A stretch of 64,000 nt of DNA from Bacteroidota bacterium (GTDB lineage Bacteria > Bacteroidota > Bacteroidia > 2-12-FULL-35-15): assembly GCA_947479085.1 (NCBI GenBank), contig CANJYB010000009.1, positions 62,001-126,000 on the forward strand, read 5' to 3'. Below, piece by piece: positions 58,536 to 64,000 of the stretch. Under the pieces are notes generated by a model. That model was not told where the DNA came from and searched no databases. It saw nothing but the letters and a program-made list of their open reading frames with translations. Numbering within the stretch: position 1 is the first letter of the stretch; each line of letters starts with the position of its first letter. The position numbers were made by a program, and so were the translations under genes.

Positions 58536-61052
58536 GTGACCATAAGCCATTCGTACATAAAAATTCTTGTTGTATTTCTATTGCCCGTTCTTTTCTTTGC
58601 CTGTAATCCTGCCCGTAAGCTCAAAGATGACGAACGCCTGCTGACCAAAATAAGAATATCTAACCCCGATACCAAGATTGATAAAAGCGACCTTGAAAAT
58701 TACATCAAACAAAAACCCAACAGAAAAATATTTAAAGTCATACGGTTTCACTTATGGCTGCATAACCTGGTAAACGAAGATCATTTAAGAAAAAGAAGAA
58801 TAAAAAAAGATGCAAAGCACCAGCGTAAAAATGATAAGCGAATAGCCAAAGGCAAAACACCAAGGAAATACGAAAACAGGTTATTCGGAGAAGTTATATT
58901 AGACATCAGCGAACCACCTGTTATTTACGATAGTCTGTTAACCAAAAGGTCGTCCAAACAGTTAAGTTCATTGCTTCATAAAAAAGGATACTTTATAAAT
59001 AAAGTAACCGATTCGGTGTATCACACTCATCGGAAACAAGCCAAAGTATATTATAAAGTAAGGGCAGCAGCACCTTACCGAATTAATAGTGTGGAATATA
59101 AAATACCTGACGAATTGTTGAAATACTATGTGTTTACAGATACCTCCAACACATTAATAAAAGTAGGGGCAATATATGATGAAGATATTTTTGACAAGGA
59201 ACGCGAGCGAATAACCAACGAACTAAACAACAACGGGTATTATTTTTTTACAAAAGATTATATTCATTACGAATGGGATTCCATTGCGGGCAGAAAAGTG
59301 GACTTAACCATGCGCATCAGTAATTTTGCTACCAAGTACAGCGAGGAATCCGATTCTATTGTGGAATCTCCTCACAAACGGTTTTATATCAATCGGGTTT
59401 ACATAGAAACGGATTATGTTTCAAAAAAGTTGGACCTCATTACGAAAGATACCACCCGGGTGGATGATTACGGAAATGAAAGCCTGGAAAAGGAAGCCCC
59501 GTATTATATTCTTCATACCAATAAGCTGAGGTATAAAACAAGAGTATTGCTGAACAGCGTTTTTATCAGGAAAAAAGAATTATTTCAATTGCAAAATGTG
59601 ATGGACACCTATAAACGTTTGCAGGAGATAAAAGCCTTTAAGAGCATAAGTATCGATTTTGTGAAAAGCGGAGCCGAAAACCTGGATTGTTTTATTAAGC
59701 TGAGCCCCATTTTAAAACAATCGTTCCAGATAGAAACGGAAGGCAAAAATACATCAGGTAATTTAGGGCTGGGTGGAAGCATTGTGTATCAAAACCGAAA
59801 CCTGTTCAGAGGAGCTGAATTGCTGGAGCTGAAGCTCAAAGGAAGTATAGAAGCAACCAAGGTAATTGATAATTCCATTTCAGGAAGTCCCCAGTCGCAG
59901 TTCAATACGGTGGAAATAGGTCCGGAAGGGAATATTTACATACCGCGGTTTTTGGTTCCTTTTCATATCAAGGCATCTAAAAAATCGAACCCGAAAACCA
60001 TTTTTACCAGTTCGTACACCTACCAGCACCGACCTTATTACATTAACAATAACCCTAATTTTTATACGCGTTACATCACCAACCTTTCCTTTGGTTATAC
60101 CTGGAAACAAAGCGAACTGATATCTCATGCCATTTATCCGTTGGTAATTAATATTGTTAAAGTAGAATTACTTCCCGAGCTAAACGATTTTCTCTTGAAC
60201 ACTATCCGGAACCAATACATCCTGAATAGCTTCAGTAATCACCTTTCCACCAGCACCCGATATACCTTTACCTATAATGAACAGGACATAAAAAAGCACG
60301 AGAACTTTTCTTACTTCCGCCTCAATGCCGAATCGTCCGGTAATATATTAAGAGGAGCTTACGAATTGATTAATTCCGTTCAACCCAATACCATAGCCAA
60401 GGACGACCAGGGAAGGTATAAAATGTTTGGTGTGGTTTATTCGCAATACGTGAGGATGGATGCAGATTATCGTTTTTATTATAATTCCAATGAAATTAAT
60501 AAAGTAGTGTTCAGGGTTATGGCTGGTATTGGCAAACCATTTGTTAACTTTACCTCACTTCCGTTTGAACGAAGTTTTTTTAGCGGAGGTGCTAATGGAA
60601 TAAGGGCATGGCAGGCACGTACACTTGGTCCGGGTTCGTATAACAATAGTGGAGTATATAACTTTGACCAGTATGGTGATGGTCAACTGGAAGGCAATAT
60701 AGAATACCGTTTTAAAATGATTAAGCAACTGAATGGGGCAGTTTTTGTAGATGCCGGAAATACATGGCTTCGTCAGCCGGATGCGAGCAGGCCCGGTGGC
60801 GATTTTCAAATCAACCGATTTTATAAAGAAATTGCGGTGGGGTCAGGCATTGGTATTCGTGCCGATTTTAATTTCTTCATCATTCGTTTCGATATAGGTA
60901 TTAAAATAAGGGACCCGCAGTTTGATGAAACAAAAAGATGGGTGGTTCAAAACTACTTTAACTCCGCCTGGCGTGCGGCATATTATGAAAGCCACAACGC
61001 ACAGACCTATCACTTCCTTGCTTTTAATATCGGTATTGGCTATCCGTTTTAA
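58536..61052 (+). CDS. tamL: TamL: translocation and assembly module lipoprotein (Omp85 family)
   Basis: 838 aa, GTG start. Lipobox VLFFAC (Cys23), then POTRA domains (to about 420), and a C-terminal 16-strand barrel ending in the outer-membrane signature GIGYPF (C-terminal Phe). The RNRILxFxxHLWLxN-like region KPNRKIFKVIRFHLWLHNL and surface-antigen strand motifs (GGANGIRAWQARTLGPG) match TamL, the Bacteroidota TamA/BamA relative anchored as a lipoprotein. tamB is not directly downstream. No other start codon fits. Confidence 0.9.
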   Translation: MTISHSYIKILVVFLLPVLFFACNPARKLKDDERLLTKIRISNPDTKIDKSDLENYIKQKPNRKIFKVIRFHLWLHNLVNEDHLRKRRIKKDAKHQRKNDKRIAKGKTPRKYENRLFGEVILDISEPPVIYDSLLTKRSSKQLSSLLHKKGYFINKVTDSVYHTHRKQAKVYYKVRAAAPYRINSVEYKIPDELLKYYVFTDTSNTLIKVGAIYDEDIFDKERERITNELNNNGYYFFTKDYIHYEWDSIAGRKVDLTMRISNFATKYSEESDSIVESPHKRFYINRVYIETDYVSKKLDLITKDTTRVDDYGNESLEKEAPYYILHTNKLRYKTRVLLNSVFIRKKELFQLQNVMDTYKRLQEIKAFKSISIDFVKSGAENLDCFIKLSPILKQSFQIETEGKNTSGNLGLGGSIVYQNRNLFRGAELLELKLKGSIEATKVIDNSISGSPQSQFNTVEIGPEGNIYIPRFLVPFHIKASKKSNPKTIFTSSYTYQHRPYYINNNPNFYTRYITNLSFGYTWKQSELISHAIYPLVINIVKVELLPELNDFLLNTIRNQYILNSFSNHLSTSTRYTFTYNEQDIKKHENFSYFRLNAESSGNILRGAYELINSVQPNTIAKDDQGRYKMFGVVYSQYVRMDADYRFYYNSNEINKVVFRVMAGIGKPFVNFTSLPFERSFFSGGANGIRAWQARTLGPGSYNNSGVYNFDQYGDGQLEGNIEYRFKMIKQLNGAVFVDAGNTWLRQPDASRPGGDFQINRFYKEIAVGSGIGIRADFNFFIIRFDIGIKIRDPQFDETKRWVVQNYFNSAWRAAYYESHNAQTYHFLAFNIGIGYPF

Positions 61053-61109
61053 AACTTCGGAAGTATAGTTAAACTTTCAGGTTTTTAATACAAAGGTGTA
61101 CAAAACAAT

Positions 61110-61273
61110 TATATGTCGTCCCTACGGGACTTATGGAATGGCACTGATAATTATTACTACCGATATTTTGTCCCTACGGGACATTTTAAAACTATTGTCT
61201 GCTCCGTTAGGAGCAAAATATCGGTAGAAAGAACAAAACAGAGCAATTTAAAGTCCCGTAGGGACGACATATA
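61110..61273. mobile_element. Nested palindrome with GTCCCTACGGGAC ends
   Basis: Outer arms are a perfect 23-bp inverted repeat (61110-61132 with 61251-61273) carrying GTCCCTACGGGAC. Inner arms CTACCGATATTTTG / CAAAATATCGGTAG (61157-61170 and 61214-61227) enclose two small hairpins, GTCCC-TAC-GGGAC and GCTCC-GTTA-GGAGC. The element fills the space between two outer-membrane genes and has no gene. GTCCCTACGGGAC-type repeats recur in other Bacteroidota genomes. Confidence 0.75.
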
Positions 61274-61334
61274 GAAAAGGATGACAAGGTTTCGTAACTT
61301 TGGTTTTAAACCTTAAAGGCTTAGTTTTCATAAC

Positions 61335-63191
61335 ATGCAAAAGAGCGTTTATATATTCATTAAGTTCATTTTTATACTTGGAATTGTATTTCATTCTGCA
61401 TCCTCATTTGCCCAAAAAAAAGATTCTGCTTATAAAGTTCACGATACATTAGCTGTTTACAAAACTCTGAAAAAAGCTTTTTATAAACATAAATTTACCA
61501 CCTTGCTTTACGATGCTGTATTTGTGGACCCTGCTCCCAAGGAATACGAAAACAAACCTTTGTCGGACAAACAAAAGGAGGAAGACCCAAAGAAAAAACT
61601 GGAGAAGAAGATTATCAGGAATATTAAAATTACTGTTTACGACCCCTTTGGGTATTCCGTTCACGATACTACCCGGGAAGCCATTAACTCTTTTCAGAAA
61701 CTCGCCAATCATTACCATCATACCACCAGGCAAAAAACCATTCGTAATAATTTGCTTTACAAAAAAAACGAAGAACTGAACATGCTTAAAATAGACGAGT
61801 CCGAGCGATTGTTGAGGGCTACCGGATACATAAATGATGCTAAAACGTACATCGAAAATGTTCCGGGTACCGATAGTGTGGATATAAATATGGTGGTGCA
61901 AGACCGCTGGATAGTGGACGCCCCTGTAAATTTAAGTTTTACTTCGGCCAGCACCACCCTTCGCGACCGCAATTTTCTTGGCTTTGGGCAAATACTGGAA
62001 CAGGGTGGGGGATACGATGCCACTTCGGGCGATTACCAGGTGCTGGGCAGCTACCAGATAGAAAACATAAAACGAACGTTCATTCATTCCAATCTTTATT
62101 ATAACAAAACAAAAGATATTACCCAGGTAGGTATTGCTTTCGAACGTCCTTTTTATTCCATAACCACACAATGGGCAGGAGGTATTACCGTTCAGAAAAA
62201 CTGGGGCGTTTATAAATATTCCGACACTACCGAAAAGGTAGATTACCGCCTTCCGCTCGATAATTTATATACCGATATATGGCTGGGCAGAGGGTTCAAT
62301 CCCGGTTTTGGAAACCAAGCCAACCGCCCGGGAACCAATATTATCATTGCGGGCAGATACATTGATACCCGTTATCAAAGACGTCCTTCTTTTAAAATAG
62401 ATACCAACTTAACCAATGTAAATCAATCGCTGGAGCTTGCCAGTCTGGGTTTTTCGCTCCGAAAATATTACAAAGATCAGTTTATTTATCGTTTCGGTGC
62501 CAATGAAGATGTGCCCGAAGGTGCCCTTATTCAGATAGTGTACGGTGTGCTGCACAAGGAACAGACAGGGTACCGGTATTATTCCGGTTTAAATTTATCG
62601 TACGGTTTGCACCTGGACGATTTTGGATATGTTTCCGTATATGCCAATTATGGTACGTATTACAATAAGTCTGTGCGCAACGATGGAACCCTCAATGCCG
62701 GATTTTATTTCTTCAGCAATTTATTAAAAAACAATAAATGGTATTTCCGGCAGTTCATCAATTTTAAATACGTAACGGGGATTAACAAACTTCCGCTCGA
62801 ACGCATCACCATCCGTTCCGAAGAATTATATGGTTTTAATAATGGCTCATTATCAGGTACCAGCAAAATGATATTGAACCTGGAAGCAGTAACTTATGCC
62901 CCTTATAATGTTATCGGTTTCCGGTTTGCCCCGCTTATATTAATAGGTTTTGGTATGCTCGAATCCAAAGAACACCTGCTGGCACAGTCGCCCGTTTACC
63001 AGGCCTATGCGGTGGGTTTATTACTCCGGAACGAAAACTTACTGAACGCCAGCTTTCAGATTACTTACGGTGTATATCCTAACCTGCCTGACGATAATAC
63101 CAAATGGGGCAAATTTAATCCCGTTCTGGGGTTCACTATCAAAGTTCCTCCTTTTACCATTTCAAAACCATCGGTGGTGGTGTATGAGTAA
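61335..63191 (+). CDS. Outer-membrane barrel protein with POTRA-like N-terminus
   Basis: 618 aa. Signal peptide about 1-25 (HSASSFAQ). A Lys-rich linker, then a POTRA-like fold (IRNIKITVYDPFGYSV, ESERLLRATGYINDAKTYIE, VDINMVVQDRWIV), then alternating strands rich in aromatic residues to the end. POTRA-like domain plus barrel resembles Omp85/BamA relatives, but it does not end in Phe and has no conserved VRGY motif that I can find. It probably inserts into the outer membrane. Its partner is unknown; the location next to tamL may reflect a functional link. Confidence 0.6.
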   Translation: MQKSVYIFIKFIFILGIVFHSASSFAQKKDSAYKVHDTLAVYKTLKKAFYKHKFTTLLYDAVFVDPAPKEYENKPLSDKQKEEDPKKKLEKKIIRNIKITVYDPFGYSVHDTTREAINSFQKLANHYHHTTRQKTIRNNLLYKKNEELNMLKIDESERLLRATGYINDAKTYIENVPGTDSVDINMVVQDRWIVDAPVNLSFTSASTTLRDRNFLGFGQILEQGGGYDATSGDYQVLGSYQIENIKRTFIHSNLYYNKTKDITQVGIAFERPFYSITTQWAGGITVQKNWGVYKYSDTTEKVDYRLPLDNLYTDIWLGRGFNPGFGNQANRPGTNIIIAGRYIDTRYQRRPSFKIDTNLTNVNQSLELASLGFSLRKYYKDQFIYRFGANEDVPEGALIQIVYGVLHKEQTGYRYYSGLNLSYGLHLDDFGYVSVYANYGTYYNKSVRNDGTLNAGFYFFSNLLKNNKWYFRQFINFKYVTGINKLPLERITIRSEELYGFNNGSLSGTSKMILNLEAVTYAPYNVIGFRFAPLILIGFGMLESKEHLLAQSPVYQAYAVGLLLRNENLLNASFQITYGVYPNLPDDNTKWGKFNPVLGFTIKVPPFTISKPSVVVYE

Positions 63192-63281
63192 TTTTCCAAA
63201 CCCTATTCTTTTTCCCCCTTTCGGGAAATAAATCAGCAGTGTGTTTTTTAGTCCTGTTGGAGAGCAAACGCTTTCTTTAGT

Positions 63282-63449
63282 ACTAAATTTCCAATCGAGC
63301 TTAAGCCGGGTGGAAAAATTTAGTAAGCGAGAATGGTTTTAGGGTACCCAAAAAGCAAATCCGCGTACCATTGGAAGACCACCAATTGTTAAAATCCAAT
63401 TTTTTTAACAATTGGTTGCTTTCAGAGTACCCAAAATTGGAAATTTAGT
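63282..63449. mobile_element. MITE-like nested palindrome
   Basis: Terminal 14-bp perfect inverted repeats ACTAAATTTCCAAT (63282-63295) / ATTGGAAATTTAGT (63436-63449). Inside is a second 14-bp inverted repeat, ACCAATTGTTAAAA / TTTTAACAATTGGT, with an eight-base loop (63381-63416). TTTAGTCC words lie beside both ends. Non-autonomous, no gene. Confidence 0.6.
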
Positions 63450-63713
63450 CCTCCGGATAGCTTCCTGACCTCCGTGAAACGCTCCGGGCATAAGCAGAAA
63501 CCAAAATCAAAAAACCTCAAATTGATTTAAAAGGATGATTTACAGTATTTTATAAAATTTTCAGGCCTTGGCGGCCAAAAGATAGAAGAGGAAAAGGAGG
63601 AAAGTCAGGAATAACATCATTTGCCAAAAAGTCATTTTATGACCCGGGACTATTAAATGGAAAAATCGGACAGAAATCGTTTCATTTTGCAAAAGTAAAT
63701 TTTTCTTAAAAAA

Positions 63714-63745
63714 TTTGCAGAAATAAAAATTATGAAATAAATTTG
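63714..63745 (+). promoter_or_regulatory. Full Bacteroidota promoter: TTTG - 20 bp - TAAATTTG
   Basis: TTTG at 63714-63717 and TAAATTTG at 63738-63745, 20 bases apart, 33 bases before the ATG at 63779. It is the best two-part promoter in the window. Confidence 0.65.
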
Positions 63746-63778
63746 TCGAAACATTTAATCACTTAATCTAAAAAGACT

Positions 63779-64000
63779 ATGAAAATTTCACAACTAATTG
63801 CCGACTTACATGCTGAAATGGACCAGGCTTCAGCTTATGCTAACACTACTGGAACTGCTACCCGTTTAGCAATAAGCACAGGTACACTTTCGAGTTTTAC
63901 CACCAAGGTGAGCACACTCGATGGTTCGTTTGCTACCTATGCCAGTCCTTTAACTCAAACACCTGCTTCTATTATAGCAGTTAATCAGGATTTTGAACCT
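63779..64000 (+). CDS. Hypothetical protein, 5' part, cut by window edge
   Basis: First 74 codons of a gene that runs off the right edge, beginning MKISQLIADLHAEMDQASAY. It has no signal peptide. The sequence is rich in Ser, Thr and Ala (TGTATRLAISTGTLSSFTTK) and has no motif I recognise. A two-part Bacteroidota promoter precedes it, which supports it being real. Nothing more can be said without the rest of the gene. Confidence 0.6.
   Translation, partial: MKISQLIADLHAEMDQASAYANTTGTATRLAISTGTLSSFTTKVSTLDGSFATYASPLTQTPASIIAVNQDFEP

Larger units (their letters stand above)
63192..63778. other. 587-bp gene-free region with a nested palindrome
   Basis: Holds the palindromic element 63282-63449, then AT-rich sequence without a visible gene, and the promoter of the last gene. 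Confidence 0.65.

Noticed and set aside
1-64000. tRNA, rRNA, prophage or integrative element
   Set aside because: No cloverleaf, rRNA segment, integrase, transposase or phage gene was found on reading both strands; mobile signals are limited to non-autonomous palindromes.

Overview
The window is a stretch of an AT-rich Bacteroidota (Bacteroidetes) chromosome. The evidence is phylum-specific: type IX secretion C-terminal sorting domains of both type A and type B, a PorP/SprF-like protein, the bamD-rpoZ-coaBC-DUF4835-recN block, a primary sigma factor without region 1.1, a TamL lipoprotein, a Bacteroidota-type alpha-oxoamine synthase, and promoters of the TAnnTTTG type instead of TATAAT. It looks like a free-living aerobic heterotroph, and family or genus cannot be fixed from this sequence. 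No tRNA, rRNA, CRISPR, prophage or recognisable transposase gene was seen.

Layout. 1-2903: SDR fragment, a 2OG-Fe(II) oxygenase, a HEAT-like protein and an orphan helical protein. 2976-5819 (minus): thioredoxin / ApbE flavin transferase / Cys-tailed DUF4266 lipoprotein / DUF3570 outer-membrane protein operon. 6220-17694: tiny lipoprotein, serine palmitoyltransferase-like enzyme, bamD-rpoZ-coaBC-DUF4835-recN-fabI, and a divergent cyanophycin synthetase/cyanophycinase pair. 17774-24863: sucC, then a 1.75-kb gene-free region with three different tandem arrays, then two paralogous secreted propeller-like proteins flanking a decayed secreted-protein gene. 24916-34360: cytochrome c lipoprotein, polytopic His-containing membrane protein, tryptophanase, PorP/SprF with a CotH/lamin-tail type-B substrate, ribBA, rpoD. 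34919-44448: phenylacetate (paa) cluster A-B-C-D-[GxxExxY]-G-H-I-J-(YdeI-like)-Y plus two small genes. paaE, paaK and paaZ are not in the window. 44505-54629: cold-shock protein, serA-DUF1015-yggS, twin DUF6056 membrane proteins, M48 lipoprotein peptidase, P-type ATPase. 54799-64000: TPR adenylate cyclase, SpoU-type rRNA methyltransferase, TamL, a second outer-membrane barrel protein and a truncated orphan gene.

The most unusual signal is outside genes. Seven intergenic tracts (2071-2356, 19464-19610, 19701-19952, 20153-20509, 34598-34795, 40756-41019, 56875-57105) are degenerate tandem arrays. Their sequences are unrelated to one another, yet all have a 21- or 22-bp period, usually kept with no insertions or deletions over hundreds of bases. 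Several show super-periods (42, 84 or 110 bp) or dyad symmetry inside the unit. Period is conserved while sequence is not, which points to a common generating or binding mechanism.

A second candidate system is a GxxExxY nuclease-fold gene inside the paa cluster. It is bracketed by CTCTGCGG-type repeats, and a gene-less copy of the same hairpin lies one gene downstream. Several other MITE-like palindromic elements (19118-19252, 58101-58375, 61110-61273, 63282-63449) fill gene-free gaps.
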